A stretch of 64,000 nt of DNA from a bacterium (GCA_026129405.1 JAHCID010000003.1:448501-512500), one strand, 5' to 3'. Shown: positions 23,086 to 35,123, numbered from the stretch's first letter. Notes: generated from the sequence alone by a model not told the origin. Numbers and translations are program-made.

Positions 23086-24626
23086 CGCTGGTCACGGCGG
23101 CCGAGATGCGCGCGCTCGATCGCTTCGCGATCGAGCACGGCACGCCGGGACGGGTCCTCATGGAGCGGGCCGGCGCCGGCGCGGCGCGCGCGCTGCGGGC
23201 CCGCTTCGGCCGCGTGCGCGGGCCGGTGGTGATCGTCTGCGGCAAGGGCAACAACGGCGGCGACGGCTTCGTCGTCGCGCGCCACCTGAAGGCGGCGAAG
23301 CGGCCCGTCGATGTGTGGTTGGCGGGCCGCCGCGAGGACCTGCGCGGGGACGCGGCCTGGGCCGCCGGACGCTGGCGCGGGCCGGTGCAGCACCTCGCCG
23401 GCGACGGCGACGTCGCCCGGCTCGCGGTGCGCCTGGCGCGGGCCGGCGTGGTGGTCGACGCGCTCCTCGGAACCGGGCTCGACAAGCCGGTGACGGGGAC
23501 CTTCGCCCGCGTCATCGAGGCCATCAACGCGAGCGGCCGCCCGGTGCTCGCGATCGACCTGCCCTCGGGGATGCACGCCGACACCGGGGCGCCGCTCGGG
23601 GTCGCGGTGCAGGCGACGGCCACGGTCACGTTCGCGTTCGCGAAGATCGGGCAGGTGACGTACCCGGGGCTCGCACGCTGCGGCCCGCTCGACGTGGTCG
23701 ACATCGGCATTCCCGACGCCGCCCTCGCCGCGGTCGCCCCGCGTGCCCGTCTGCTCGACGACGCCGGCGTCGGCGCCCTCCTCGCGCCGCGGCGCCCGGA
23801 CAGCCACAAGGGGACCTACGGCCACGTGCTCGTCGTCGCCGGCTCGCGCGGCAAGGGCGGGGCGGCGGTGCTGTGCTCCCATGCCGCCGGGCGCACGGGC
23901 GCCGGACTGACGACCCTGGCGCTGCCGGCGGCGCTCCAGCCGCAGCTCGAAGCCCGGGTCCCCGAGATCATGACCGCGGACCTGCCCGACGGGCCGGACG
24001 GCACCGCATCGGCAGGCGACGGCGGCGCCATCGACCGGCTGCTCGCCGGCCGCGCCGCGGTGGTCTGCGGGCCGGGGCTCGGGCAGAACCCGGGGGTGAA
24101 GGCGCTCGTGGCGCGCGTCCTCCAGGGCACGACCGCGCCCCTGGTGCTCGACGCCGACGGCCTCAACGCCGTCGACGCGGCGCTGCTGCGCCGCCGGAGC
24201 GCGCCGACGATCGTCACCCCGCACCCCGGCGAGATGTCGCGTCTCGTCGGCCTGCCCACGGCCGAGGTGCAGGCCGACCGTCCGGGGGTAGCGCGGCGGT
24301 TCGCGGCCGACACGGGCGTGGTCGTCGTGCTGAAGGGCGCGCGCACGCTGATCGCCGCTCCCGACGGCACGCTCGCCGTCTGTCCGACCGGCAACCCCGG
24401 CATGGCGACGGGCGGCATGGGCGACGTCCTCGCGGGGGTCACGGGCGGGCTCCTCGCCCAGGGCCTCGCGCCGCTCGACGCGGCCTGTCTGGCGGTGTAC
24501 CTGCACGGCGCGGCGGCGGACGCGGTCGCGGCGCGTCGGGGACAGGTCGGCCTCCTGGCCGGGGACCTGCTCGACGAGCTGCCTCCCACGCTGGCGCGCC
24601 TGCAGCAGGCCGCCCGTCATGACTGA
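23082..24626 (+). CDS. nnr: Bifunctional NAD(P)H-hydrate repair enzyme (epimerase + dehydratase)
   Basis: Repairs damaged NAD(P)H hydrates: an N-terminal YjeF_N-type epimerase interconverts R and S forms and a C-terminal ADP/ATP-dependent dehydratase restores the cofactor. The 514 residues carry [13 protein letters not shown] (epimerase, about residues 51-63) and then, in the dehydratase half, [33 protein letters not shown] and the catalytic [17 protein letters not shown]. The GTG start overlaps the glmM stop (GTGA) and the 3' end overlaps tsaE by 8 bases. Fusion of both activities in one chain is normal for bacteria. Confidence 0.95.
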
Positions 24627-25095
24627 CCACATCGTCGAGCTCACCACGAACGGTCCCGAGGAGACCGAAGCCCTCGGCCGCGCCCTCGGCCGCGCCGCCC
24701 GCGGCGGCGAGCTGCTCGGCATGACGGGCGAGCTCGGCGCCGGCAAGACCTGCCTCGTGCGCGGCCTCGCGGCCGGCCTCGGCGCCGACCCGGAGCTGGT
24801 CCACAGCCCCACGTTCACGACCGTCACCGAGTACCGCGGCGGGCGCCACGTGCTCCAGCACGTCGACTGCTACCGGATGGAGGGCGCCCTCGCAGATGCC
24901 ACGTTCCTCCGCGAGGTGCTCTGGGGCGACGGCATCGCCGCGGTCGAGTGGATCGAGCGCCTCGGCCCCGACGTCGCCGGCGACGCGCTGCTGCTGACCC
25001 TCGGCTACGGCGGCGGCGACGTGCGCACGATTCGCTGCGAAGCCCGGGGCGCGCGCCATGCCCGTTGGCTCGCAGACTCGCTCCGGGACCGGTAA
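24619..25095 (+). CDS. tsaE: tRNA threonylcarbamoyladenosine biosynthesis ATPase TsaE
   Basis: Small ATPase that works with TsaB/TsaD to place the t6A modification on A37 of ANN-decoding tRNAs. 158 residues. Walker A is GELGAGKT (residues 37-44), then SPTFTTVTEYRGG and LQHVDCYRM, followed by AAVEWIERL; all are family signatures. It overlaps nnr by 8 bases and lies 15 bases before lysC. The downstream mtaB gene encodes the methylthiotransferase that acts on t6A, so two steps of the same nucleotide are encoded within 6 kb. Confidence 0.94.
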   Translation: MTDHIVELTTNGPEETEALGRALGRAARGGELLGMTGELGAGKTCLVRGLAAGLGADPELVHSPTFTTVTEYRGGRHVLQHVDCYRMEGALADATFLREVLWGDGIAAVEWIERLGPDVAGDALLLTLGYGGGDVRTIRCEARGARHARWLADSLRDR

Positions 25096-25110
25096 GGATA
25101 CGCGGGACCC

Positions 25111-26324
<1,214 letters not shown>

Positions 26325-26328
<4 letters not shown>

Positions 26329-27917
26329 CCGCCGCTCCGCCCACCGTCCAGCTCTACGACACCACGCTGCGCGACGGCTGCCAGTCCGAGGACGTCAACT
26401 TCACCCTCGACGACAAGCTGCGCGTCGTCGAGCTGCTCGACGAGCTCGGTGTGGCGATCGTCGAGGGCGGCTGGCCGGGCTCGAACCCGCGCGACGAGGA
26501 GTTCTTCCGCGCGATGAAGACGCGCCGCCTGGAACAAGCGCGCATCGCCGCGTTCGGCGCCACGCGCCGCGCCGGCGTCACCGCCGATCGCGACCGCAAC
26601 CTCGAGGCCTGCCTGCGCGCCGGCACGCCGGTGGTGACCCTCGTCGGCAAGACGTGGGACCTCCACGTCCGCGAGGACCTGCGCATCCCGCTCGAGGAGA
26701 ACCTCGACGTCATCCGCGACTCGATCGGGTTCGTCGCGGCGCGCGTCGACGAGGCCATCTTCGACGCCGAGCACTTCTTCGACGGCTTCGCCGCGAACCG
26801 CGACTACGCTCTGGCGGCGATCGCCGCCGCGGCCGAGGCCGGTGCCGCCATCGTCTGCCTGTGCGACACGCGCGGCGGCTCGCTGCCGGCGCAGATCGCT
26901 GCCGCTGTCGACGCCGCGCGCGCCGCCGTGCCCGCGGTCCGTCTCGGCATCCACTGCCACAACGACTGCGAGCTGGCGGTCGCGAACTCGCTCGCCGCCG
27001 TCGAGCACGGCTGCGTCCAGGTGCAGGGCACCATGAACGGCTTCGGCGAGCGCTGCGGCAACGCCAACCTCTGCTCCGTCATCCCGGCGCTCCAGCTGAA
27101 GCAGGGCCGCCGCGTCGTCGGCGACGCGCAGCTGCGGCGACTCGCCGACGTGTCGCGGGTGGTCTACGAGCTCGCGAACCTCGAGCCGAACAAGCGCCAG
27201 GCGTTCGTCGGCCAGAGCGCCTTCGCGCACAAGGGCGGGCTGCACGTCGCCGCCGTGCAGAAGAACCGCGCGACCTACGAGCACATCGACCCGGCCGTGG
27301 TCGGCAACGCGCAGCGCGTACTGGTCTCGGACCTGGCCGGACGCTCGAACCTGCTCGCGAAGGCGCGCGAGTTCGGGCTCGACCTCGCCGACGACCAGCC
27401 CGCGGTGCAGCGCCTGCTCGGCGAGCTGAAGGAGCTCGAGGCGCGGGGCTACGCGTACGAGGGCGCCGACGCGTCGTTCGAGCTCTTGATGCGCAAGGCG
27501 CTCGAGGGCGGCCGCCGGCGCTTCTTCACGCTGATCGGCTTCCGCGTCATCGACGAGAAGCGGCACGAGGGCGAGCCGCCGATCGCCGAGGCGACGATCA
27601 TGCTGAGGGGGCCGGACGGCCGCGTCGAGCACACCGCGGCCCAGGGCGAGGGCCCGGTGAACGCGCTCGACACCGCGCTGCGGAAGGCGCTGGCGAAGTT
27701 CTACCCCGAGGTCGATGCGGTTCGGCTGCACGACTACAAGGTGCGCGTGCTCGGCGGCGCCGAGGGCACCGACGCGCTCGTGCGCGTGCTGATCGAGTCC
27801 GGCGACGAGCACGCGCGCTGGGGCACGGTCGGCGTCTCGCACGACGTCATCGAGGCGAGCTGGCAGGCGCTCGTCGACAGCGTGGACTACAAGCTCCACC
27901 GGGCACGGCCGGAGTGA
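26325..27917 (+). CDS. cimA: (R)-Citramalate synthase
   Basis: Condenses acetyl-CoA with pyruvate to give citramalate, the first step of a threonine-independent isoleucine pathway. 530 residues in the 2-isopropylmalate-synthase superfamily. The catalytic domain starts [18 protein letters not shown]. The [15 protein letters not shown] segment is the feature that marks citramalate synthases of this clade rather than LeuA. Metal-binding [26 protein letters not shown] and a C-terminal regulatory domain follow. ATG 26325 overlaps the lysC stop. It is followed after 3 bases by the cysteine desulfurase frame. Homocitrate or isopropylmalate synthase is much less likely. Confidence 0.92.
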
Positions 27918-27920
27918 GGC

Positions 27921-29029
27921 GTGCGCATCTATCTCGACCACAACGCCGGCGCGCCGCTGCGGCCCGAGGCGCGCGACGCGATGCTCGCGGTGCTCGGCCC
28001 GGCGGCGAACCCGTCGGCCGCCCACCGCGAGGGGGCGCGCGCGCGTGCGCTCGTCGCCGACGCCCGTGCCGCCGTGGCGGCGCTCATCGGCGCCCGCCCA
28101 GGGGAGATCGTCTTCACCAGCGGCGCCACCGAGGCCAACAACCTGGCGCTCGCGGCGGCGCCGGACCGGCGGGTGATCACCACGGCCATCGAGCACGCCT
28201 CCGTGCTGGTCCCGGCCGAGGCGCGCGGGGCGCTCGCGGTGGGTGTCGACGGGCGCGGGCGCGTCGATGCCGGCGCGGTGATCGCGGCGGCGACCGGGGC
28301 ACGCGCCGGGCTCGTCAGCGTCGGGCTGGCGAACGGCGAGATCGGCACGCTCGCCCCGGTGGCGGACATCAGCGCGGGGCTGCGCGGCAGCGGCACGCTC
28401 GTGCACACCGACGCCGCCCAGGCGGCGGGCCGCGTCCCGCTCGACGTGCACGCGCTCGGCGTCGATCTGCTCTCGCTCTCGGGGCACAAGCTCGGCGGGC
28501 CGGCCGGCGTCGGCGCGCTGTGGGTGCGCCCCGGCGTGACGCTCGAGCCGCTCGTGCGCGGCGGGCCGCAGGAGCGCGGCGGCGCGCCGGCACCGAGAAC
28601 GTCGCCGGGCTGGCCGGCTTCGGCGCGGCCGCCCGCGCGGCGGCGGCCGAGCTCGAGGCGACCGCGTCCCGGCTCGCCGGGCTCACCGAGCGCCTGTGGG
28701 CCGGCCTGCGCACCGGCGTGCCCGAGCTGCGCCGCCACGGCGACGGAGCGCGGCTCCCGAACACGCTCAACGTGGGCGTGCCGGGCTGCGCGGGCGAGAG
28801 CCTGCTCGTCCTGCTCGATCTGGAGGGCGTCGCCGTCTCCCTGGGATCGGCCTGCGCCGCGGGCGCGCCGGAGCCGTCGCACGTCCTCGTGGCGCTCGGG
28901 CTCGACCGCGAGGCGGCCCGCGGCGGCCTGCGCTTCAGCCTCGGCCCCACGACGACGGCCGACGAGGTCGACACGGTCGTCGCCTGCTTCCCGCGGCTCG
29001 TCGCCCAGGTGCGGAGGCACGCGGCGTGA
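27921..29029 (+). pseudogene. Cysteine desulfurase (IscS/NifS family), frameshifted
   Basis: PLP enzyme that releases sulfur from cysteine for Fe-S clusters and tRNA thiolation. The first half reads from GTG 27921 ([61 protein letters not shown] with the PLP lysine). At about 28578-28582 the frame breaks: it continues as [11 protein letters not shown], while the frame that resumes two bases on reads [19 protein letters not shown] and runs through the catalytic Cys loop [16 protein letters not shown] to a TGA at 29027-29029. One missing base in a GGCGGCGCG run explains it. Both halves look well preserved, so this is either a very recent mutation or a sequence error. mnmA, which needs such sulfur, overlaps its end. 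Confidence 0.85.
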
Positions 29030-30087
29030 GGGTGGTCGTGGCCATGAGCGGCGGCGTCGACAGCGCGGTGGCGGCCGCCCGCTGCGTCGCCGACGGGCAC
29101 GACGTCATCGGGCTCTCGCTGCGTCTCGCCCGCGGCGGCGACGGCGGCTGCTGCTCGCTCGACGACTTCGAGGACGCGCGCGCCGTGTGCGAGCGTCTCG
29201 GCGTGCCGCACTACGTGCTCGACTTCACCGACGCCTTCGAGGCCGCCGTGGTGCGGCCGTTCGTGGCCGAGTACCTGGCCGGCCGCACCCCCAACCCGTG
29301 CGCGCGCTGCAACCAGCACGTGAAGTTCGACCGCCTGTGGCAGCGGGCCCGCGAGCTCGGTGCGGACGCGCTCGCGACCGGCCACTACGCCCGCGTCGCG
29401 CTCGACCCGGCGACCGGCCGGCGCCGCCTGCGCATGGCGGTCGACGCCGGCAAGGATCAGACGTACTTCCTCTTCATGCTCGACCACGCGGCGCTCGGCC
29501 GCACGCTGTTCCCGGTCGGCGAGCTGACCAAGACCGAGGTGCGCGCCCAGGCGGCCGCCCTGGGGCTGCCCGTCGCCGACAAGCCGGAGAGCATGGAGGT
29601 GTGCTTCGTGCCCCGCGGCGACGCCGCGGCCTTCGTCGCCGCCCAGGCGCCGGCGTCGGCGCTGCGCCCCGGGCGCATCGTCGACGGCGACGGCACCCTG
29701 CTCGGCACCCACGCGGGCGTGCACCGCTTCACGGTGGGCCAGCGGCGCGGGCTCGGCGTCGCCGCCGGTGCCCCGCGTTACGTGCGGGCCCTCGACGCGG
29801 CCAGCGGGACGGTGACGGTCGGGACCGCGGGCGAGCTGGCGGCACCGGGGCTGGTCGCACGCGAGTGCACCTGGAGCGGCGGCGCACCCCCCGTGGGGAC
29901 GCCACTCGCGGTGCGCATCCGCCATCGCCACCGGCCGTTGCCCGCGCGGCTCGAGGCCCTCGCCGGCGAGCGCGCCGCCGTCCGCTTCGAGACCGCCGGG
30001 CCCGCGGTGACGCCGGGGCAGGCGGCGGTCTTCTATCAGGGCGACGTCGTCCTCGGCGGCGGCTGGATCGCGGAGGCGCTGTCGTGA
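29026..30087 (+). CDS. mnmA: tRNA-specific 2-thiouridylase MnmA
   Basis: Puts sulfur on C2 of U34 in Lys, Glu and Gln tRNAs, using ATP and persulfide sulfur. 353 residues with the PP-loop [16 protein letters not shown] at the N-terminus, [12 protein letters not shown], the first catalytic cysteine in [32 protein letters not shown], and the second cysteine in ESMEVCFVP. The C-terminal beta domain includes [15 protein letters not shown]. The GTG at 29026 overlaps the desulfurase stop (GTGA). tRNA-Gln(TTG), a likely substrate by anticodon, is also encoded in this window. Confidence 0.96.
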   Translation: MRVVVAMSGGVDSAVAAARCVADGHDVIGLSLRLARGGDGGCCSLDDFEDARAVCERLGVPHYVLDFTDAFEAAVVRPFVAEYLAGRTPNPCARCNQHVKFDRLWQRARELGADALATGHYARVALDPATGRRRLRMAVDAGKDQTYFLFMLDHAALGRTLFPVGELTKTEVRAQAAALGLPVADKPESMEVCFVPRGDAAAFVAAQAPASALRPGRIVDGDGTLLGTHAGVHRFTVGQRRGLGVAAGAPRYVRALDAASGTVTVGTAGELAAPGLVARECTWSGGAPPVGTPLAVRIRHRHRPLPARLEALAGERAAVRFETAGPAVTPGQAAVFYQGDVVLGGGWIAEALS

Positions 30088-31394
30088 GCGGTCCGCGCGT
30101 CGCCATCGCCACCCTCGGGTGCAAGGTCAACGCCTACGACACGGCGACGATCGCCGACCGCCTGCGCGCCGCGGGCTGCACGATGGTCGACGCGGCGGCA
30201 CCCGCCGACGTGTTCATCGTCAACTCGTGCACCGTGACCGACGTCGCCGACGCCGAAAGCCGCCGGCTGGCCCGGCGCGCGCGGCGCCGGAACCCCGACG
30301 CACGCGTGATCCTGACCGGCTGCTACGCGCAGACGAAGCCGCAGGAGGCCGCGCGCGAGCAGGCGATCGACCACGTGATCGGCCTCAATCGGCTCGACGC
30401 GCTGGTCGCGGCGGTGACGGCGGCGGTGCCGGCCGTCGCGCGCGTCGAGGTCGGCGACAGTCGGCGCGAGGCGCGCGTCGCCACCTTCGGCGCGCGCACC
30501 TTCAGCGGGCAGACGCGGGCGTTCCTCAAGGTGCAGGAGGGCTGCGACCTCTTCTGCACCTTCTGCATCGTGCCGATGGCGCGCGGGAAGAGCCGCAGCC
30601 TCGGCCCGCGCGAGATCCTGGCGGAGCTGGAGGGGCTCGCGGCGCGCGGCTTCGAGGAGGTCGTCCTGACGGGCGTCCACCTCGGGGGGTGGGGCGAGGA
30701 TCTGTCGCCGCGCGTCGGGCTCGCCTGGCTGCTCGACGCGCTCGTCGAGCAGGGGCTGTTCCGGCGCATCCGGCTGTCGTCGATCGATCCGCACGAGGTC
30801 GACGAGGCGCTGGTGCGTCGCATGGCCGCGTCGCCGGCCATCTGCCCCCACTTGCACGTGCCGCTGCAGGCGGCCGACGACGGCGTGCTGGCGCGGATGC
30901 GCCGGCGCTACGACACGGCGCTGGCGGCCGAGCGGCTCGCGATGATCCGCGCGCTGCTCCCCGACGCGTCCATCGGTACGGATCTGATCGCGGGCTTCCC
31001 CGGCGAGGACGACGCCGCCTTCGAGCGCACGCTCGCGTTCGTCGCCGAGAGCCCGCTCACCTATGCGCACGTCTTCCCGTACTCCGTGCGCAGCGGAACG
31101 ACCGCGGCGAAGCTGGACGGCCGAGTGCCGGCACCCGTCGTCACCGAGCGCGCGCGCCGGCTGCGTGCCCTGATGGACGAGAAGCGGACGGCGTTCGCGC
31201 GCCGCTTCGACGGCGCCGACGCCGAGGTCCTCGTCGAGACGACCCGCGATCCGCAGACGGGCACGCTGCGCGGCTACACACGCAACTACCTGCGGGCGCG
31301 GCTCGCGGGCCCGGACGGCTGGATGGGGCAGGTGGTGCCGGTGCGACTGCGGGTCACCGGCGGGGGACGGGTCGAGGCGACGGCGGCGGCATGA
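30084..31394 (+). CDS. mtaB: tRNA t6A37 methylthiotransferase MtaB
   Basis: Radical-SAM enzyme that converts t6A37 to ms2t6A37. 436 residues. The N-terminal MTTase domain carries the three cluster cysteines in [21 protein letters not shown] and [10 protein letters not shown]. The radical-SAM motif is [27 protein letters not shown]-like ([15 protein letters not shown]) and PHLHVPLQ segments follow, and a TRAM domain closes the chain. The wording of the motifs fits MtaB better than MiaB or RimO. The GTG at 30084 overlaps mnmA; its TGA overlaps the rnc ATG. It acts on the product of the TsaE pathway encoded upstream. Confidence 0.92.
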   Translation: MSGPRVAIATLGCKVNAYDTATIADRLRAAGCTMVDAAAPADVFIVNSCTVTDVADAESRRLARRARRRNPDARVILTGCYAQTKPQEAAREQAIDHVIGLNRLDALVAAVTAAVPAVARVEVGDSRREARVATFGARTFSGQTRAFLKVQEGCDLFCTFCIVPMARGKSRSLGPREILAELEGLAARGFEEVVLTGVHLGGWGEDLSPRVGLAWLLDALVEQGLFRRIRLSSIDPHEVDEALVRRMAASPAICPHLHVPLQAADDGVLARMRRRYDTALAAERLAMIRALLPDASIGTDLIAGFPGEDDAAFERTLAFVAESPLTYAHVFPYSVRSGTTAAKLDGRVPAPVVTERARRLRALMDEKRTAFARRFDGADAEVLVETTRDPQTGTLRGYTRNYLRARLAGPDGWMGQVVPVRLRVTGGGRVEATAAA

Positions 31395-32080
31395 CGGAGG
31401 AGCTGCGGGCGGCGCTCGAGCCCCTCCTACCGTATCGCTTCGTGCGTCCGGAGCACCTCGTGCTCGCGGTCACGCACCGCTCGCTCAGCCCCGAGCTGCC
31501 GAACAACGAGACGCTCGAGTTCCTGGGCGACGCCGTCCTCGGGCTCGCCATGTCCGACCTCCTCATGCGCCGCTTCCCCGATGCCCGCGAGGGCGACCTC
31601 TCGAAGCGCCGCGCCGCGCTCGTCAACGCCGGGGTGCTGGCGCGCAAGGCGCGCGCCATCGACCTCGGCCGCTGGCTGCGCCTCGGCAAGGGCGAGGAGA
31701 AGACCGGGGGGCGCGACAAGGAGTCGATCCTGGCGGCCGGTTACGAGGCCGTGCTCGGGGCGATCTACCTCGACGGCGGCTACGAGGCGGCGCGCGGGGT
31801 GGTCGAGGCGCAGTTCGGCGTCGAGGCCGCGGACGAGATGGCCGCGGGCCAGGAGGACTGGAAGACGCGTCTCCAGGAGCTCTGCCAGCGGCGCTGGCGG
31901 GAGACGCCGGTCTACGTGCTGGTCGAGGAGAGCGGCCCGGACCACGCGAAGCGCTTCGTGTCCGAGCTGGCCGTGCGCGGCGAGCTGCGCGGACGCGGCG
32001 TCGGTCACAGCAAGAAGGCGGCGGAGCAGGCCGCCGCGCGCGAGGCGCTCACGGCGCTCGCCGCGCTGGGGGAGACGTGA
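31391..32080 (+). CDS. rnc: Ribonuclease III
   Basis: Double-strand-specific endoribonuclease that processes rRNA precursors and some mRNAs. 229 residues: catalytic domain with the family signature [11 protein letters not shown] (residues 39-49), [12 protein letters not shown], the second acidic site [13 protein letters not shown], then a C-terminal double-stranded RNA-binding domain (from about 155: [11 protein letters not shown], ending [18 protein letters not shown]). ATG 31391 overlaps the mtaB stop, and the stop overlaps the GTG of the sedolisin gene. rnc usually sits directly before era; here a secreted peptidase gene lies between them. Confidence 0.96.
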   Translation: MTEELRAALEPLLPYRFVRPEHLVLAVTHRSLSPELPNNETLEFLGDAVLGLAMSDLLMRRFPDAREGDLSKRRAALVNAGVLARKARAIDLGRWLRLGKGEEKTGGRDKESILAAGYEAVLGAIYLDGGYEAARGVVEAQFGVEAADEMAAGQEDWKTRLQELCQRRWRETPVYVLVEESGPDHAKRFVSELAVRGELRGRGVGHSKKAAEQAAAREALTALAALGET

Positions 32081-34239
32081 GCGCGCCCCGCGCCGCAGCG
32101 CTGGCGGTGCTGCTCGCCTTGGGCCTGGGGGCGCCGGCGACGGCCGTCGTGGGACCGAGCGTCCCGCGCGGGCTCGGAACCCTGCAGGCGCTCGGCGACG
32201 CGCCGGACGCACTGCCGCTGCCGCGCGTCCTCGTGCACCTCGGCGTCCGCGACCCGGCCGGCCTCGCGGCGGTCGTCGCCGCGCAGCAGGATCCGCGCTC
32301 GCCGACCTATCGCCGTTGGCTCGAGCCGGCCGAGATCGCCGATCGCTTCGGCGTGCCGGTGGCGGACTACGAGCGCGCCCGGCGCTGGTTCCGGACGCAC
32401 GGCTTCGCGATCGTCGCCGACTCGCCGTTCCGCACCGGCTTCGCGATCGCCGGCACCGCCGGGCGGGCGCGCAGCGCGCTCAAGACCCGTCTCGCCCTCT
32501 ACCGCATGCGCGGGCGCGTGCGCCGCGCCCCCGTGACGGAGCCGCGCGTCCCCGCCGCGCTCGGCGTGCGCGGCTTCTTCGGCCTCGACGATCTGCCGGC
32601 GATCCAGCCGCTGGCCCGACTCGGCGACGGCAGCCTCCGCCTCGCGCCCGCCGACTTCGCCACCGTCTACGACGTCGGTCCGCTCCACGCCGCCGGCCTG
32701 TCCGGCGCCGGCAGCAGCGTGGCCGTGGTCGCGCGCAGCGACTTCCAGGACGCCGACGTCGCCGCGTTCCGCACCCGCTTCCAGGCCGGCGCGCCGGCGC
32801 GCGTCGCCCGCATCCTGGCGGGCCGGCACAACCCGGGCATTCGCCCCGAGCGGGTCGAGCAGGTCGAGGTGACGCTCGACACCGAGTGGGCCGGTGCGCT
32901 CGCCCCCAACGCCAACGTCTTCGTCGTGCTCGGGTCGCCGGCCGGCGACATCCAGGAGGCGCTCGAGCGCACCGTCACGGAGCGCATCGGCGACGTGATC
33001 TCCATCAGCTTCGGGCTCTGCGAGCCGCTCGCGAATCGCGTCGGCGTCGAGGTCTTCGACGCTCTCTACGGCATCGCCGCGCTGCGCGGGCAGACGGTGG
33101 TGGTGGCGGCGGGCGACGCCGGGGCGACCGATTGCGCACCCGACCTGCCGGGCCGGGCGGCCGTCAGCGGCATGGCCTCGTCGCCCTACGTGATCGCCGT
33201 CGGCGGGACCGCCCTGCGGCCGGTGTTCGATCCCGCGGGCGACGCGGTCGCCTTCGGCGAGGAGACGGTGTGGAACGACGCGAGCGGCGCCGGCGGCGGC
33301 GGCGTCAGCGCGGTCTTCGCCCGGCCCACCTACCAGCTGCTCGCCGGCGCCTTCGCGGGACGCGCCTTGCCGGATCTCAGCCTGGCGGCGTCGCCGAGCA
33401 CACCCGGCTACGTGATCGTGCAGGACGGCGCGTCCATCTCGATCGGCGGCACCAGCGCCGGGGCGCCGGCGTTGGCGAGCGTCCTCACGCTGGCGAACGA
33501 GCGCGCCGGCACGCAGGGGCTCGGCAACGTCGGGCCGACGCTGTACCGCATCGCGGCCGACGCCGCCGCCGGCCGCCGCCCGGCCGTCTTCCGCGACGTG
33601 GTTGCCGGCAGCAACGGCTATCCGGCGGGACCGGGGTTCGATCTCGCCTCCGGTTGGGGCTCTCCCTTGGCGAGCGCGCTCGTGGAAGCGCTCGCGACGA
33701 CGGCGCCGGAGGTGTGCGACACGCCGCTCGCGTGCTTCGTGCCGGGGACGGGGGGCGCGCGCCGCAACTGCCTCGGCGGCTGGCTCGTCGAGCAGCCGAA
33801 CCTGCGCCGCTCGCGACGCGGCATCCCGCTGCGACGGCAGACGTGTCGCGACGGCGATCCGTCGTGCGACGCCGACGGGCGCGCCGACGGCCGCTGCCTA
33901 GTGCGGGTCGCGATGTGCGCCAACGTCTTCGACGCGCGCGACCCGGCCCCAGACGGGCTGTCGCGCTGCACGACGCGGCCGCTGCGCCGCATCCGGCTGG
34001 TGACGCCGCGCACGCAGGCGGCCGGCGAGCGCGGGGCGGCGGCGGCGGAGCTGGCCGGCGCGCTGGCGGCGCTGCCGCTTCCCGACGACCGCGCCGGCGC
34101 CTGCACGGCGACAGTGCCGGTCGTGGTGCCGGTCGGCCGCGGCGGGCTGCGGCTGGTGGCACAGGTGCGCGCGCAGGGCGCGCGCACGCAGGCGACGCTG
34201 CGTCTCGTGTGCGAGGCGGCGGCGCAGGGAGACACATGA
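32077..34239 (+). CDS. Secreted sedolisin (S53) peptidase
   Basis: Exported serine-carboxyl peptidase, 720 residues; the family works best at acid pH. Signal peptide at residues 3-23 (ALAVLLALGLGAPATA). A propeptide of the pro-kumamolisin type follows (VHLGVRDPAGLAAVV, DPRSPTYRRWLEPAEIADRF). The S53 catalytic set is complete: Glu264 and Asp268 in VEVTLDTEWAGALAPNAN, and Ser460 in GGTSAGAPALASVL. Calcium-binding DVVAGSNGYPAGPGFDLASG is also there. A Cys-rich C-terminal extension of about 170 residues follows the catalytic domain. GTG 32077 overlaps rnc and the stop overlaps era, each by 4 bases, so it is translated inside a housekeeping operon. Its target is unknown. Confidence 0.88.
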   Translation: MSAPRAAALAVLLALGLGAPATAVVGPSVPRGLGTLQALGDAPDALPLPRVLVHLGVRDPAGLAAVVAAQQDPRSPTYRRWLEPAEIADRFGVPVADYERARRWFRTHGFAIVADSPFRTGFAIAGTAGRARSALKTRLALYRMRGRVRRAPVTEPRVPAALGVRGFFGLDDLPAIQPLARLGDGSLRLAPADFATVYDVGPLHAAGLSGAGSSVAVVARSDFQDADVAAFRTRFQAGAPARVARILAGRHNPGIRPERVEQVEVTLDTEWAGALAPNANVFVVLGSPAGDIQEALERTVTERIGDVISISFGLCEPLANRVGVEVFDALYGIAALRGQTVVVAAGDAGATDCAPDLPGRAAVSGMASSPYVIAVGGTALRPVFDPAGDAVAFGEETVWNDASGAGGGGVSAVFARPTYQLLAGAFAGRALPDLSLAASPSTPGYVIVQDGASISIGGTSAGAPALASVLTLANERAGTQGLGNVGPTLYRIAADAAAGRRPAVFRDVVAGSNGYPAGPGFDLASGWGSPLASALVEALATTAPEVCDTPLACFVPGTGGARRNCLGGWLVEQPNLRRSRRGIPLRRQTCRDGDPSCDADGRADGRCLVRVAMCANVFDARDPAPDGLSRCTTRPLRRIRLVTPRTQAAGERGAAAAELAGALAALPLPDDRAGACTATVPVVVPVGRGGLRLVAQVRAQGARTQATLRLVCEAAAQGDT

Positions 34240-35123
34240 CGCATCGGGCGGGATTCGTGGCCATCGCGGGGCGGCCGAACGTCGGTAAGTCGACGCTCCT
34301 GAACGCCCTCGTCGGCACCAAGGTGGCGATCGTGACGCCGAAGCCGCAGACCACGCGCAACCGCGTCGCCGGCATCCGCACGCTGCCGCAGGCGCAGGCG
34401 GTCTTCCTCGATACGCCCGGACTGCACGCGGCCCGCTCGCCGATCAACAAACGCATGGTCGAGGTGGCGCGGCAGACGCTCGCGGAGGCCGATGCGATCC
34501 TCTTCGTCGTCGACGCCACGGTCGGCCTCGGCCCGGGCGACCGCGAGCTCGCGACCGAGCTGGCCGCGGGGCCGCGCCCGGTGATCGTGGTCGCCAACAA
34601 GATCGACCGCGTCGCCAAGCCGAAGCTGCTGCCGCTGATGGCGTCGCTCGCGGCGGTGCTGCCCGGGCGCGACATCGTGCCGCTGAGCGCGCGCTCGGGC
34701 GACGGCGTCGCGCGCCTGCTGGAGATCGCCGTGCCGCTTTTGCCCGAAGGGCCGGCGCTCTATCCGGACGACGAGTTCACGCCCGAGACGCAACGCTTCC
34801 TCGTCCAGGAGCTGGTCCGCGAGCAGGTGTTCCTGGCGATGCACGAGGAGATCCCGTACGGGACGGCGGTCGTGGTGGAGCACTGGGAGGAGAAGCCCGA
34901 GAAGGAGCTCGTCGTCATCGACGCGACCATCCTCGTCGAGCGCGACACGCACAAGGGCATGATCGTCGGCGGCGGCGGCAGCCGCCTGAAGGACATCGGC
35001 ACGCGCGCGCGGCACGAGATCGAGGCGCTCCTCGACCGCCGCGTGTTCCTCGAGCTGTTCGTGCGCGTGGAGCCCAACTGGTCGCGCAGCGGCCAGCGCC
35101 TGTCCGAGCTGGGGCTGCGATGA
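34236..35123 (+). CDS. era: GTPase Era
   Basis: Essential GTPase that binds 16S rRNA and assists 30S assembly. 295 residues: G1 motif GRPNVGKST (residues 12-20), G3 DTPGLH, G4 NKID, G5 SARSG, then a C-terminal KH domain with HKGMIVGGGGSRLKDIG and a terminal LELFVRVEPNWSRSG. All Era hallmarks are present and length is normal. ATG 34236 overlaps the sedolisin stop (ATGA), and its own stop overlaps the der ATG. The order rnc-(peptidase)-era-der groups ribosome-assembly factors. Confidence 0.96.
   Translation: MTHRAGFVAIAGRPNVGKSTLLNALVGTKVAIVTPKPQTTRNRVAGIRTLPQAQAVFLDTPGLHAARSPINKRMVEVARQTLAEADAILFVVDATVGLGPGDRELATELAAGPRPVIVVANKIDRVAKPKLLPLMASLAAVLPGRDIVPLSARSGDGVARLLEIAVPLLPEGPALYPDDEFTPETQRFLVQELVREQVFLAMHEEIPYGTAVVVEHWEEKPEKELVVIDATILVERDTHKGMIVGGGGSRLKDIGTRARHEIEALLDRRVFLELFVRVEPNWSRSGQRLSELGLR

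Noticed and set aside
28560-28600. Programmed ribosomal frameshifting in the cysteine desulfurase
   Set aside because: There is no slippery heptamer and no obvious stimulatory structure. Desulfurases are not known to need recoding, so an indel is simpler.
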